Positions 10,007-28,439 of a stretch of 64,000 nucleotides of DNA are shown piece after piece. The position numbers and the translations under genes are program-made. This stretch comes from Paraspadella gotoi (Eukaryota > Chaetognatha). The stretch is from assembly GCA_051294375.1 (NCBI GenBank), contig CM119271.1, positions 16,188,770 through 16,252,769 on the forward strand, given 5' to 3'. The notes beneath the pieces were generated by a model. That model saw nothing but the letters and a program-made list of their open reading frames with translations. It did no database searches and was not told where the DNA came from. How positions within the stretch are numbered: position 1 is the first letter of the stretch; each line of letters begins with the position of its first letter.

Positions 10007-12986
10007 ATGCGTCGGTTTTTGACGCTGGTAACAAAAACAAAGACAACAACAATGTCTTTTCATAGAAAAAAGTCTTGCGAATGGGATCGACGCCGCGGAG
10101 CATCGGCGACGTCTCAGCCGGCACCCAATCCGGCGTCGTCCGTGTTCCCCTTCAGTCTGGCCACCTATAACTGCCTCTCTCAGGATTGTCTCGATCGTAA
10201 CATCCGCCTTTACGACTCTGTCTCTTCCACTTATCTTCAGTGGGTATGTTTAATCCTTAATCTCATTTACATATTACGGCGATTCGTTATTTGTTATGAA
10301 TTTGTTGTTATTTTGCTGTGGTTTTGCACATAAGTGGCGTCGTCGTTGTTGTCGGCGGCGTTCCAAATTATAGATCGCCTTTTTTATGATTAAATTTGGG
10401 TGTATGAAGCTGAAAATTTATATACAGCTTCTCATCATCAATGTGCTTAAAATTGAGTCTGGACAGTTATTAAATATGTTTTGTTTATGTTTTATCAAAA
10501 CAAACAAATTTTCTCTTTTATTTTTATATTTTTTTCTCTCTCTCTTTTCTCTTTTAATTACATGTCTCTCTCTCTCTCTCTCTTTTCCTAATCACTGATT
10601 CATAAGGGAAAAAAACGAGTCTGCAGCTGGCTCTGCAGGGGCTTTTTCTTTTTCTCTCTTTTTTCCTGCTGCTTTTGCTGCTGCCTCTTGAGTCTGCAGC
10701 TGGCTCTGCAGGTGCTCTCTCTTTTTCTTACTTTTTTCCTGCTGCTTCTGCTGCTGCCTTTTGATTTTTCTTTTTTTTCTCTCTCTATCTCTCTTCGTTG
10801 TTATTAAAAAAAAATTGAATTAGGATTGAACTCGTAAAATTAGGCATCGCATTCGTGTATGTTATCATTTTTTTGACAATGAAATTTTTTTTCCCTTTTT
10901 TTTTCAGAAACTGTAACTTTAATTTTCCTCGGTACTTTATTTTTTTTTTAATTGACAATCCTCAGGGGCTGCGTCTGCTGATCAGTTTATTTGACAATGA
11001 CAATAAAAAACTTTTTCATTGCTTTTTTTTTCAGAAAATCAGTCAATCCAGATTTTTCTTATGCGATTGCGACGATCCTTATGCTTTTAAGATTTTTTTT
11101 TGTTTGTTTCTGAATGTCGTGAATTAGTTAGTTGGTTAAATTAACATAATTGCGATAATCTGTAGTTTTTCATCCAAAGGAAAGTGGACGAGGGTGATGA
11201 TAAAGAGACAGCAATTATCATTACTTAACACTATTAATGACCAATTTATTCCCAGGATTTTCGAAAAGAGCGACTGATGGATGAGTTGTCGTCTCTCGAC
11301 GCCGACGTCGTTTGTCTTCAAGAGATCGACGAGGATCGATTCCACGATTTCTTCTCGCCTTTGATGAAGGAGAAGGTGAATCATTAACTCGGGGTCTCTT
11401 TTCTATTTTGTTAATCAATTTTAATTAAATAAAATTGAAACATCTTCGCAGGGCTACGTAGGACTCTACAAAGGACGCGGCGGTGACAAAATCGACGGCT
11501 GTGCAATTTTCTTCAAAAACTCGAAATTTAATTTGGTGGCGAAGAAGGTTTTTGTTTTGAAGGGGGAAAGTGAAAATAAAATGGGGGTTTGTGGGAAATC
11601 ACATATAGTATCGTAATTGAGTAATGTTGCGAGTTTTTAATTTAATTCGATGATAAAATGAAATAAAATAATTATCTCAGGAAATCGGAATGAATCGCGG
11701 GGTGGGCGTCTTGGATCGAGACAATGTCGCTTTGTTCGCTCTTTTGGAGCCATTGTGGACGACGACGACGACGACGACGACGAACCACAGGTAGACTTTA
11801 AATGATTCTTTTTCTAATAAGTTTCTGAAAAGGATCATTCTTTAAGATTATAATAATACCATGCAGTATTTCGTCTCCGCAACCGCCGATACCTCCTCCG
11901 CCATTGCCTTGCTCTCCGCCGCCTCCAAACCCGCCACTTCCCTCTACGCCTCCGCCTCCCCCTTCGCCTCCCCCACCACCTCGTCGACTTTGCGTCGCCA
12001 CGACCCACATCCTCTTCAACCCTCGACGAGGCGACGTCAAACTGGCGCAACTCTCTCTTCTCTTCGCCGAACTCGATCGATTCTTGCTAGAGACGGATGA
12101 GACGCCCCCGACGGCACGGTCCAAGGCCCGAAAAAATCGTCCCGCCCCCGAGACGCCCGTCATCTTCGCCGGCGACTTCAACTTAGAGCCTTTGTCTCCA
12201 CTCCACGGATTCCTCGTCCACGGGTCCATCTCCTATTTGGGTCGATCAGCCAAGAGGCTGGCGGTGCCGCCGCGGGAGTGTGCCGTCAAGGGCGGGGATA
12301 AGATATTGAAGGAGGACTTGACGAGACCATTGGGAATCGGTGGCGATTGTCGCTTCGAGAAGGAGGAGGAGGAGGCTGCTGAGGAGGCGACTTCCCCAAT
12401 CGGTCGCGCTGCCGACTCCGCCGCCGATTCCCAATCGATCTTTCCGGAAATCTCCGGCAAAGCGGCTCCGATTCTGTCGAACAGCGATTGTGCCTCCTCA
12501 AATATTTCCGGCGATTCTCCCAGCGATTCCCCTATGGAAGTGACGAACGCTGGCCGAGAATCCGGACAAATGGGCACTAAACCGCCGCTATCCGGCCCGA
12601 GTTCGGGTTGGGTCAACGTCTCTGGTCCCGAGCCCGCTAGGCGTAGCTCACCTTCGACCGCCCCCTTAACTCATCCTTTCCAATTTAACTCCGCCTACAA
12701 ACATTTCGTGCCTTCCTTTTCGGTCGACGGATTCTCGAGGAGTATCGCCGCCGAAGTATCTACCTTCAACGACTCTTCAGTCGCCAACGTCGACTACCTC
12801 CTTTTCGATCCCGCTGCCGACGCAAGCCCCGGCATCACCGCCGACGCGGGCTCCCTTCGCTTTTCTCACGCGTCTCGGTTGCCGACGCAACGAGATTTAT
12901 CCGCGATCGGCAAATTGCCCAACGCTTTACGAGGCTCGGATCATTTTCCGCTCTGCGCCTTTTTTTATTTATTGGACAAAGAATGA
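10007..12986 (+). CDS. Angel-type CCR4/nocturnin family exonuclease
   Basis: Exons are 10007-10243, 11256-11375, 11452-11547, 11681-11790, 11867-12986; about 560 residues. The ATG at 10007 is the first in frame; 10051 is an alternative. Endonuclease/exonuclease/phosphatase signatures occur in order: SLATYNCLSQD, DADVVCLQEIDE (metal-binding Glu), KIDGCAIFFKNSKF, VLDRDNVALFALLE, ATTHILFNPRRGDVKLAQ, FAGDFNLEPLSPLHGFL (Asp and Asn of the active site), NVDYLLFDP and the final GSDHFPLCAFF (catalytic His). Order and spacing match Angel1/2. Relatives hydrolyse RNA 3' ends or 2',3'-cyclic phosphates, a role inferred here by family. A (ACG)n Thr run and a Pro-rich stretch interrupt the domain between RDNV and THILF. 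Intron 1 contains a dispersed repeat shared with the BORCS8 intron. Confidence 0.9.
10320..11127 (+). mobile_element. Dispersed element A, uninterrupted copy
   Basis: About 800 bp in intron 1 of the Angel gene matches, segment by segment and in the same order, 36515-39780 in the BORCS8 intron. Shared blocks include the 'ttttgc.cataagt.gcgt' start, TATGATTAAATTT, two copies of GTCTGCAGCTGGCTCTGCAG (10619, 10692), TAGGATTGAACT.GTAAAATT, CTGCTGATCAGTTTATTT and TTCTTATGCGATTGCGACGA. No open reading frame of size is present, so it looks non-autonomous. Its class is not recognised. Confidence 0.75.
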
Positions 12987-13247
12987 TTTTTAAAAACGCA
13001 TTTTTTTTTGCGTTGATTCGGTGTTTGTTTATGGAGACGGCGAATCGTTATTGGTTAATTGCCGGATTACTTAGGTTTTGATTGGTCAGCGAACAGTTCA
13101 ATTTATTTTTTTATCTTGCTGAAATACCTTCGTTACGATTCAATCGAAAAATCTAAATGAAAATCTTCACTTTATTTCCTGTGATTTAAGTCAATCTTCT
13201 TTTCTTTTTTTGCCACAATCTCATTCCGTTTTTTGTTATTGTTTTTA

Positions 13248-13253
13248 AATAAA
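13248..13253 (+). terminator. Likely poly(A) signal of the Angel gene
   Basis: AATAAA about 260 bp after the stop codon and about 150 bp before the Hakai start codon. Confidence 0.5.
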
Positions 13254-13409
13254 GCTGTCTATATCTATTGCTTTTTGGTCGTAGCATCATTTGACGTTGT
13301 TTGGCGCTGAGACGGTGACTCTGACTCCGGGGAAAGAAAAAGAGAAACTATATGAGGAAATTGAAAAAGATATTGAGAAAGCAAAAAAAATATAAATAGG
13401 AATTCCAAG

Positions 13410-15848
13410 ATGGCGGAGGAAACGGAGACTATGGAATTTGGCGAAAACGAATCTCGACGTCGAAGCAAAAATTCATCGAAAGCGAGAAAACCGAGTTATT
13501 CGAGAAAAGGGAGGAAGAGAGAAGAAGGAAGCCCGAATCAATCGCCCACCAGGATAGACTTCAAGTTTGTCCAATATTTTTTGAATTGAAGATTAAATTT
13601 AAGAATTTATGGATTTTAATTAATGATTTAAATTTGCCAGACGCGAAGAGACTGACCTTTCCTCTCTCGAGATCATTTCGCCCACGGGTTCCATTCTCAA
13701 CCAACAAGAGGCGACGCATCGAGGGAAGAGGCTCGATTGGGGATTTAAGGTCGGGAACTTCTGTCTCTCTCTCTCTCTCTCGTTCGGTCTCAGTCTTTCT
13801 TTCTCTCTCTGTTGGAGAATCCTTTTAAAATAGATTTTAAAAAAATGAGTTTCTTAATCTATTTTGCATATTGCTGTTCCTGAAACTGTTTCTTGTCTTT
13901 CTTGATCTAAGTTGATTTTCTTTTCGTCCTACTCAGGTGGCGCTATCTGCAGAAAAGGTTCAAGACCCGGCCATCTACACCTGCGAGTTGTGCGATCTCC
14001 CGATCCTCATCTACGGTCGCCTCATTCCCTGCAAACACGTCTTCTGCTTCGACTGCGCGAAAGATCAGACGGAGAAGATCTGCCCGCGATGTCGAGACCC
14101 TTTTGCGAGGATCGAACAGTCGGCGCTGGGGACAGTCTTTATATGTGGGTTGGAGAGAAATTAATTAAATTTAATTGATTTAGAATTAAAACAATTTTCG
14201 AGCCTGTCAAGCGAACTGTCGACTCGGTTGCAGGCACCTACGGCGGCGGGAAACAGACTCCGCGCGGCTGCAAGAGAACTTACCTGAGTCAGCGAGACCT
14301 CAACGCGCATATACAACACCGACACAAGAAGCCGTCGGGTTCTGGGTAAGGTTTGGCCGATGGGGGTAAGGGAAGTGGGAGAGTAGGTTAATGAGAATAG
14401 GTAAATGAGGGTGGGTCAATGAAAGTGGGTCAATGAAAGTGGGTCAATGAGGGTGGGCGCATGAGATTATCTGAGTGAGGATGTGTGTAAGAAAAGAAAT
14501 AAATAGTATAAATAATAATAAATATACAGCAGCCGCTTATATCCTCACTCTTCTCCCTCGCATCTCCAGCGGACATTCTGCCGCCACCGTCGCCGCTTCG
14601 ACCGTGACCCCATCTACTTCTAGCGCCTCTAACTCCAGCCTGACCAACTCCAGCATATCCAACCCCATCAGCCAACAAATCGTCTCCACGCTGCCTGGTC
14701 AGTTTTTGAGATGGGTTTTCTGAAAGGAAAAACTTTTTCCATTTGGAGTCTTATTTCCTCTTCCTCGTTTTTTCTTTACTATTTCTTCCTTTTTTGTTCA
14801 TCCTCTTCCTCCTCGTCTTCTTTTTTTTCCTTTATTTCCTCCTCTTCTTCTTTCCCCATTTCCTCTTATGCCTCCTCTTCCTCCTCCATTTCCTCTTATG
14901 CCTCCTCTTTCTCCTCCATATCCTCTTATGCCTCCATTTCCTCTTCCTCCTCCATTTCCTCTTCCTCCTCCATTTCCTCTTTCTCTTCCTCCTCCATTTC
15001 CTCTTCCTCCTCCATTTCTTCTTCCTCCTCTATTTCTTCTTCCTCCTCCATTTCCTCTTCCTCCTCCATTTCCTCTTCTTCCTCCTCTATTTCTTCTTCC
15101 TCCTCCATTTCCTCTTCTTCTTCTTCCTCCTCTTCTTCCTTTTCCTCTTTTTCCTCCTCCTCTTCCTCCGTAGGCAACATCGACCTCAGCAACTTGAACA
15201 GCATCACCGACGCTCAACTCAAACAAGCGGCCGACATTTTGGCAGCGACGATAAACGCGGGGAAATCGACGAAACCGTCTGCGGCGGCGTCGTCCGATTC
15301 GGCGCCGGGCTCGTCGGCGTCGACGGCGCCGCCACCGCTCGAGTCAGTCACGAACTTACCGGCAGCGGCTGTGCCCGCCTATCCGCCGGTCGGGGCGCCC
15401 TACCCGCCGCAGGTCAGACAAGTTTTATTATAATTTAGTATTTCTCATTGTTTATTAATAATTAAAAAAATTAAGTCGATTTAAATGGTGTCTGTTTTAA
15501 TAAAAGGGTCCACCTCCCTCTATCGTCAACGGAGCTCCTCCAACCGGCCCGCCTCCAACCCACTTTAACCCGGCTGGTCCAACTGGCGGTGGAGGATTTC
15601 CGCCGCCCCATCCGGGTTACCCTCCCATGTCGGCCCCTTCGCAACCCGGCCCGACGGGCTATTACCCACCGGGTCATCCCATTGGGTCTGCGCCGGGGCC
15701 CAATGCAGCCACGCCCCCCGCTTATCATCCCGGGATGGGAAGGGCGCCCATGAATCACCATCCTCAGTTCGGGAAGGTGATTGGGCGGGTGATTTGGCGG
15801 GTGATTGGTTCACAGTTAACTGACTTCCTTTTATTTTTCTTTCAGTGA
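13410..15848 (+). CDS. CBLL1: Hakai/CBLL1 E3 ubiquitin ligase
   Basis: Exons are 13410-13564, 13641-13749, 13937-14144, 14234-14345, 14570-14697, 15174-15412, 15507-15776 and a stop at 15846-15848; about 407 residues. The RING finger in exon 3 reads [19 protein letters not shown], then VFCFDCAK and [13 protein letters not shown]. The Hakai-specific zinc finger follows as C-x7[20 protein letters not shown], split by the intron at 14145 so that ATA T|GC rebuilds the Cys. A Ser/Asn-rich part and a long Pro/Gly-rich tail follow. Known Hakai forms a dimeric phosphotyrosine-binding RING domain, ubiquitinates E-cadherin and is also part of the m6A writer complex. The last intron (15777-15845) is 69 bp, a multiple of three and open, so splicing or retention ends at the same stop codon. 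Confidence 0.93.
14750..15173 (+). repeat. CT-rich minisatellite in Hakai intron 5
   Basis: Degenerate tandem units of the type TCCTCCTCCATTTCCTCTT, acting also as a very long polypyrimidine tract before the acceptor at 15173. All long frames here are artefacts. Confidence 0.85.
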
Positions 15849-16580
15849 TTCTGAAAAATCAAAGGAGAGGAAAGATTACGCGAGGACACACGATTACAAC
15901 TGGAAAGAGGATGACGACAACGATAACAACAAAGGAAAGACGACGACGACGATAACAACAAAAAGACGACGACAACGATAAAAACAAAAAGACGACGACG
16001 ACGACAATGTCGTTTTAGACTTAATTCGCGAATTTGTTTCAACTGTTAAGGTTTTTTCTTCTTGTTCATTTTTCCAGTTTTTTTTTTTGTTGTTTTTTTT
16101 TAAATTGCTAATTAAAATTCAATTTATTCGTTTTTTTTAATTCTGAGATTTTTTTCATTTTTTATCGTTGGAATTTTATCCTTCGACTCAGAATGAATCG
16201 GTGACTCGGGTGTGTGTCACTTGTAATTAAAAACAGGGAATCGGTCTCAATTTTCCTTTCTTGCCTTTTTCACTGTCTGATGCCTTCAGTGATCAAAGAT
16301 CATTGATCACTTAAGGCAAGAAACTTGGTCAAAAACTGGTGATTGAACACTCTTCATCATCATCATCATCATCATCTAGTTTTTCTAACAAATAAAATAA
16401 ACAAAATTGAAAACCTTTTTTTTAATTTGGCCCATTTTTTTTTGTTCCGTAATTATGCCGCAACTTTAAAAATATATATATATTTTTTTTTATCCCCGAA
16501 AAAATGTTTTTCGAAATTAAGGAATTTGATAGAAAACAATAATATCGTTACACTATACAATCAGTGAATTTTTTTCTGTC
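15849..16580. other. Convergent intergenic region
   Basis: Between the stops of Hakai (+) and the next minus-strand gene. It holds a GACGACGACAACGATAACAA-type low-complexity tract (15905-16010) and an (ATC)n run near 16353, otherwise AT-rich with nothing recognised. Confidence 0.6.
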
Positions 16581-18280
16581 TTAAACATAATAACAAGGGC
16601 AGATTAAACGAAGCAGCGGATTGGCCGCTGCTCCTGCTGCGGCTGCTACGGGGACTGCTTTCTCTCCCTCGTCATCGAGAAGGAAAACTGCTTCGGGTTT
16701 TTCTCCGGACGATTTCCATTTTTCCTCTTCTTCCTTTTTCCATTTCTCCTCCTCTTCCCTTTTCCATTTCCATTCGTCCTCACTTTTCCATTTCTCCTTC
16801 TCTTCTATTTCCACGTCTGAGAATTGAGATTCGTCCAGATTCTTTTTTGGGCTGAGAAGGAAGCGGAGCGGGCCGATTATTCATGAAAAATTCAAAGATT
16901 ACTTACAATGAATATAAAAGTTTAATATATTTCACATAAGTATTAGATTTCTTTATTTCTTTCTTTCTACCTGAATTCGCCCTCTTTCGCTTCTCTTATC
17001 TTTTCTCTTTTCATTCCTATTTTCTCGACGCCTTTCCTCTCTTCTTTTTCCTCTTTTCGCTTCTCACTATCGCTTCTCTTGTTCCGCTTTTCTTTTTCCG
17101 TCTGCGTCTTATTTTCCTTTCGCTTTTCTCCTTCTTTTTTCCGCTTCTCACTTCCCTTTCTCTGCTTCCCGCTCTTGTCCCTCGTTCGCTTCCCTTCATC
17201 TTGGGCCTAAAAAAAGTTAAATTTAAACAAAAAAGAAAAAGAAAGAAAAAAGGAAAAAACTTTGACTGACATTTTCGTCTCCTTTTTCGATTATATCTTC
17301 TTCTTCACTACCAAAAAAAAGAAAACAGTTTCGATATCTCATTCTTTTCTCGGATGTAATGAGTTTATTATTCATTGAGGATAAATATCAATAAACGAAC
17401 TAAATGGGTTTCGAGTCGGTCGAAGTGAGAGGCAACTGTGTCGTCTCCGCGGCGCTCCTTGATAAATATTGATTAATTACTTGATATTTATTATTTAAAC
17501 AAAGAAGATTTCGTCTTTGAGAATTAAACCGACTTAGATTTGCTCTCAGCTATGGAGACGATGATGGACGACATCTTGATTTCCTCTTCAATGATTTCCA
17601 TTTCGATCTCCGCCGCCAACGAACCCAAAGTGTTGCGAATTCTGTTAATTGATTTTGTGAGATGACGATGTCACCATGAGTAGTGATCAGTAATGATTGA
17701 TTCCACCCGTTTGATCCCCACCCAATTCTGAGCGTCTTCAAAGGAACGAATTGATTGATTTATTTATTGATTCCACCTGTTGGATCCCCATCCAATTCTG
17801 AGTGTCTTCAAAGGAACCAATTGATTGATTCATTTATTTATTTATTCCACCTGTTGGATCCCCATCCAATTCCGAGCGTCTTTAAAAGAACCAATTGATT
17901 GATTGATTGATTAATTCCACCTGTTGGATCCCCATCCAATTCCGAGTGTCTTCAAAGGAACGAAACTCGTTTCAGGAATCGAAACCAAACCTTTTCAAAT
18001 TCCAAGGATTAATTTTCGCAAAATTAACCGAAAACAATATTATTTAAATTCGGGCATAGAATCGCATTCCACTCAATTTCCCCCCAAAAAAATATGTACC
18101 CTGCTCGTAGTCACCGCTTTCGGGAGACTCTCTTGGTTCGGCGTTGGGAAAAGTCGGGGAATCTCGGCGATCCGGTTCGTCGCCGCCTCCACCGGGGCCT
18201 CCGCCGCGGTTCCCACTGGGGACTCCGCTCATGTTTTCGTATCCCGGTCGAGAGGGAAGAAGCGCCGTCGCCGTCGCCAT
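16581..18280 (-). CDS. Unrecognised Lys/Glu-rich protein
   Basis: Minus-strand exons: 18100-18280 (ATG, MATATALLPSRPGYENMSG), 17534-17641 (RIRNTLGSLAAEIEMEIIEE), 17401-17457, 17271-17307, 16971-17206, 16581-16851. Exons 2-6 join in frame with GT-AG borders. The exon 1/exon 2 junction is one base out of frame, so either a small exon or a base is missing. The N terminus is Gly/Pro-rich. The middle has a predicted acidic helix and then about 75 residues of KREKKE-type charged sequence. The end has WKxEEEEKWK repeats and closes ANPLLRLICPCYYV. I do not recognise a family. The composition suggests a nuclear or scaffold protein, but this is only inference. It is transcribed in the same direction as the REEP gene 433 bp upstream. 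Confidence 0.6.
17695..17965. repeat. 70-74 bp minisatellite, four copies
   Basis: Units start with TCCACCTGTTGGATCCCCAT at about 17702, 17772, 17846 and 17916, separated by ATTG/ATTT-rich spacers. They lie in intron 1 of the unrecognised minus-strand gene. Confidence 0.9.
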
Positions 18281-18712
18281 CTTTCGACTCTCAACATCGA
18301 AAAAAAAGAGTCGCTTTTTTTTCGCTTCTCCGCTTCTGAGATTTTCTAAGATCAATTTCTAAGAAATGGGATTTCATCTTGCAGTCAATTTCCAGAAGAC
18401 AACACTAACTTCCCCATCCCAAACAGATAAATAATAATATATTTAAAAATTTAACACAAAAATATTTTAACAAAGAAATACAATTATAAATAATAGTTAT
18501 TTTAAATCTAAGATCCTAACATTAGTTTCAAAAACATTGTTTATCGAAATCGTCGTAAAAAGAAGACGCACCGTTCGATTCAGATCTATTTTTAGAAACA
18601 AATTGGATAAAAAACAATTAGAAAAAAAGAGTTGGCGGCCACGTTCGGCGACTAAAATCGACGCCGCGATTTTTCCATCTTTTTCCATTCTGCTTCTGCC
18701 GCGGCTGCGCCG

Positions 18713-20692
18713 TCACTGCTGTTTTTTCTCTGACGGTTGCTCCGCTACGCAGACCTCGACATCGTCGACGTCAATATCGACGTCGTCCTCCACCGACGTC
18801 GTCCTCAACCGCAAGACCTCGTCGCTCTCCTCGATCAGTTTCGCGTTTTCCTCTCCGCTCGTTCGTTTGTAGGCCTCGACTTCGCTGGAAATTGGGGATG
18901 GGGGGATAGTCGTTCAGTCTGAGCTAGTTTGATATTATCCACCATACTATCGTTCGTGGCCAAAATTCCAAAACTTTCCGTGATCAATCAAGCAATTGTG
19001 CTCATCTTAAATTCCTATCTTTCTTCGTCAGTTCCATCACATTCCAAGCGATTACAGTGGATTTATTTTCGACAGCTATTGCAGGCAATAAGCTTGGTCT
19101 GGTTTTGACAATCTATATATCTCATTAACAAAGTCCAAGAGTCAGGTTGACCCAACCTGGTCTCCTCCGCGCCGGCGCCGTCCTTCCGCTCTTCCTCCTG
19201 CGTCTCTCCGCCTTCCGTGTTGTTATTGAGCGTGAGCATCTGTCCCAAAGAAAGAAGAAGAATTTCACACGAGGTCAAGCGTCTGAGTCGAGAGGCGCGA
19301 GAGAGACGGAACACCTTCGAGGTCAAATCGTACAGAGGCCTCTTTGCCTGATTCTCGTTGTCTCCGCTCACGTCGTCGGGCGAAGAGGAGGGTTTTTGGT
19401 CGATGCTTTGACTTTTGTTTTTTTTGGGGGGATGAGAAACGCGTTTGGTTAGTTATATGTTGATATTATTTCTTGATTAAGGATTTATATTATATGACTT
19501 CGAAGACGGTCACCTGTTATCGTTAACGCTGATGAGTTTTTCCGCAAATGCTGAAAGTGATAATGCCATTTGTTAGATTTTAGCCCTGCGCATCAGGCCA
19601 TTATTGCTGCCCTCATGTCTCCATGTCAATATTTGTTATCCATGCGTATGGTTAAAGTTTTCATTGGTTTCTTAATCACACTTTTTGGCTCATGAAATCA
19701 GGGCGCATTGCAGTTGAAATTACCCATATAGTTAAGTTGCAATTTGGGGCCCTCGTCTCACCGTTGGGGTCTTGTTGAATCTGAGTGACGGCGTCGTTAA
19801 TTGCATCGTCTGCCTTGATTGCCGCTTTTCCCACATTTGGCGCCAGAATCACCGAGTAGAGGTATTCGGCGAAATTCTCATATTCTGAAAAGGATTGACG
19901 GATGGACGCGTTGGTCGTTGGCGGAATCTAATTGTAATACTTGGTTTCTACCTTCGTAAGGATAATGCATGAAGAGCATGAGAATGGCGGCTTGAATCAG
20001 CGGATACATCGGAATCTTTCTCAGAATAAAATCTTGATGTGAGAGGAAAGAATGGATTTGTAATTAGAACATTTACAACGCATGACCGATCATTGTTAAA
20101 CTCAGAGTTCAACTTTAAATTTTCAGACATCCAAGAGTTACAAAAAAATCTTATAACGGGGCCCCGCGTTTCAAATTTTAGACCAGTATTAACTATCCAT
20201 GTTAGAGACAACCTTATCCACAGAATTCACCGAAAAGTCGTTGGACGAGAAAGAAGAGTCCGTAAATGATCCAGTAGATTAGCCACCGACGAATTTTTCT
20301 GTCGTCTTTGCGAAGAATAGCGCAAAGAGACGCGAAGGTGGGATAAACAAATCCTGCGTTAATGGAATGGGTGACGGGAGATATTATTAGTCTTGGATCA
20401 GAGAGATGTCATTATACGTCATTGAGAGAATGTATTGAAGACAAAGAAGATTTAAATAAATGAGTCAACTTACCCACGACATTAACCAAGAAGTTTGCAG
20501 TTGGGCGGAAGATGAAGGGAATGATGAGTATCACTCCAAGGGAACTGTAGAAGATATAGGCCGCCATCTGTGGGAGAAACGAAGATGGAAGCTCATTTAC
20601 ATTTCGAAATCTACAAGAATTCCAGGACCTTTGAAGCAAAATTTGATGTAATTATTATACATTGTATAACTTACCTCTTGTTCGCTCGCCAT
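18713..20692 (-). CDS. REEP5/6-type ER membrane-shaping protein (TB2/DP1/HVA22)
   Basis: Nine minus-strand exons: 20675-20692, 20474-20567, 20222-20353, 19952-20032, 19762-19884, 19514-19550, 19315-19411, 19157-19239, 18713-18884. They give 278 residues with every junction in frame. The TB2/DP1/HVA22 domain is clear: a hydrophobic hairpin (YIFYSSLGVILIIPFIF), then GFVYPTFASLCAIL, RRWLIYWIIYGLFFLVQRLF and PMYPLIQAAILMLFM. This matches the 'GFVYPAY...WLTYWVVYG' pattern of REEP5/6. REEPs insert hairpins to curve tubular ER and help cargo traffic. The amphipathic stretch after the domain (NFAEYLYSVILAPNVGKA) is also typical. The C-terminal tail of about 130 residues is acidic and extends beyond vertebrate REEP5. 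It starts head-to-head with AHCYL1, 261 bp apart. Confidence 0.9.
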
Positions 20693-20953
20693 TTTCTCGT
20701 TTCTCGTTTCTCGAAGAACGAATTTTCTCTAACCAGTTTTGGTAAAGCCTTATTTTAATGCGCTGTTGTTAAGACATACCTTATTTTTAAATCGTAGTAG
20801 TTTCTAACATTTTTTTTCCTTTTAAAATTTTTGCAGACCGTCATAGGCCGAAAATTATCCGGCTTCCCTTTTAAGGTTTCAGACTGAATCTATTTTTTAA
20901 AAAAGTTTTAGTCTAAAAACAAAAGCACAAAAACAAAGATTTTGTGAGAGAAA
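20693..20953. promoter_or_regulatory. Shared divergent upstream region REEP / AHCYL1
   Basis: Only 261 bp separate the two start codons, which read in opposite directions, so both promoters and 5' leaders must lie here or overlap (inference). No TATA box or specific factor site is convincing by eye. Confidence 0.5.
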
Positions 20954-26714
<5,761 letters not shown>

Positions 26715-26783
26715 GATGATGGAGATGGAGTTGGAGACGGAGACTTGGCTCCAGCTGCTCCATCCATTTTTTTGGAAACTGAA

Positions 26784-26789
26784 AATAAA
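26784..26789 (+). terminator. Likely poly(A) signal of AHCYL1
   Basis: AATAAA 70 bp after the AHCYL1 stop codon. Confidence 0.55.
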
Positions 26790-28439
26790 ACTGAAAAGCG
26801 AAAAAAAAGGGAATTGAATTCGAAAGACGAGATATGACCCGGATGAGACCGTGGTGAGACCCGGATGTCGTCGTCGCTTAAAACTTCTTCAAATCGCTTC
26901 TAGTCCATTTTTCATAAAAAACCAAGTTTATTAATTCAATAATTATTAATTAATTAATTTTAATCTCCATCCATCCATTTATATTCCGTTTTTCTCTCGT
27001 GACTCAAACGAGAAAATTAAAGATTTTTTTCTTTTTTTTCCATTTTCTTTTTTTTCTTTTTCTAATTAAAAATTCAGAGATTTTTTTTGGTTAAAATTGA
27101 AAAATTTCGTTCGTTTATTTTTTTTTTGTTTGCGCTTACGAAAGTTGAATTGCTGTTATTTTCATGTACTGATTTAGCCAGTTGAAATTTAAATGTTATG
27201 ATTTTCAGCAGACTTTTTTGTCAGTTCTCTTTAAATTTTAGACAAGAACTTGTTTGTTAATTTTATTTTTGTCCTCCATTTTCTCAAATGATTATGGCTA
27301 GTTTCTGTCACTTAATTATGAATGCTCAAGGCAATTTTAAACTTATTAGATTATTGTTTAATGTATATAGAAAACAGTTTTTTTTAAACTTTGAAGATTA
27401 ATCTGTGATAGTACTTATTTCAAAGCCATTTCAATGACTGTAGTTTTGATTTAGCACTTTTTCAAGGATTCGTGAACATTATTTATGGCACAACTGGATA
27501 TAATCTGATTAGCAGCTACATTTTTTTTTAAATTGCCAATTCTTTTCTATGATGAACAATTCCGTATGTTAGTTTATTCTGCCGTTATTGATTTATATCA
27601 GGCATAAATTACAAATTTTAAAAGTTTGACATTTTGCACAATTGGCCTGGTCTGCATTAGTAACCCAATCTATTTTATCATTTAACTCTTCCATTTTCGA
27701 TACGTTTCTAATTTTTTTTAAGCACAAACGAAAGTTACTTAACTATTTTCATAGTTAATATTTCAAAGTTTTCTAAATTGAGTTATTAATTTTTCCATAC
27801 TTTTCAATTTTGTTCCTTGACTTTCTGAAAAAAATGTTACTTGAAGACCTAAATATTCTAGATCTCTTTTTCTTATACGTTTCCAACTAGACTTTGGAAA
27901 AGTCGACTTAACCTAGTTTTTTGACTGTTGATCCGTGTTCGTTATAATAATATTTAGTTACTAATAAATCTGTTGCTTGGCATGGATTCTTGATTTTTTG
28001 CTTTGAAATGTTTTTTTTTTTTTTGTCGAGTTTATTTTACGAGGTCAAGGAAAGTGGGTCTTTGGCAATAAAGTCTTAGGTTATCTAAAGTATCTCTCAT
28101 ACTTGAGAAAAGAAAAAGAAAAAGTCACATATATGGGAATAAACCGAAAATAATTAAAAAAAAAAAAAGGAAAAAATCCTTTTGTGTTTCTCGACTCGCC
28201 ACCTCCTTCGCTTTTCCAAACGAAGCTCTTACTTGCCGCCCGAATGTCTTCTGTCTCTGTTCATCTGTCTGTCTGTCAGTCCTGATTTTTGGGAAATAAA
28301 TTTTATCAGGAAATTTTTGTTGGATTTATTTTGGATTTATTACTGTTTATTTATATTGTTGTTGGATTCTGAACTTCATATTCGATTCGCTAAAGATGCG
28401 CTGAACCTCCAAAACCGAGGAATATTCTTAGCCCTTTAC
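26790..28439. other. Intergenic region, no gene recognised
   Basis: About 1.6 kb of AT-rich DNA with no supported coding exon. The only longer frame (28182-28439) merely runs into the start of the following gene. Confidence 0.6.

Noticed and set aside
14711-15438. Plus-strand frames of 230-240 codons (Ser-rich, Phe/Leu-rich) and Glu-rich frames on the other strand
   Set aside because: They read through the CT minisatellite of Hakai intron 5; only the last part (15174-15412) is a real exon, in another frame.
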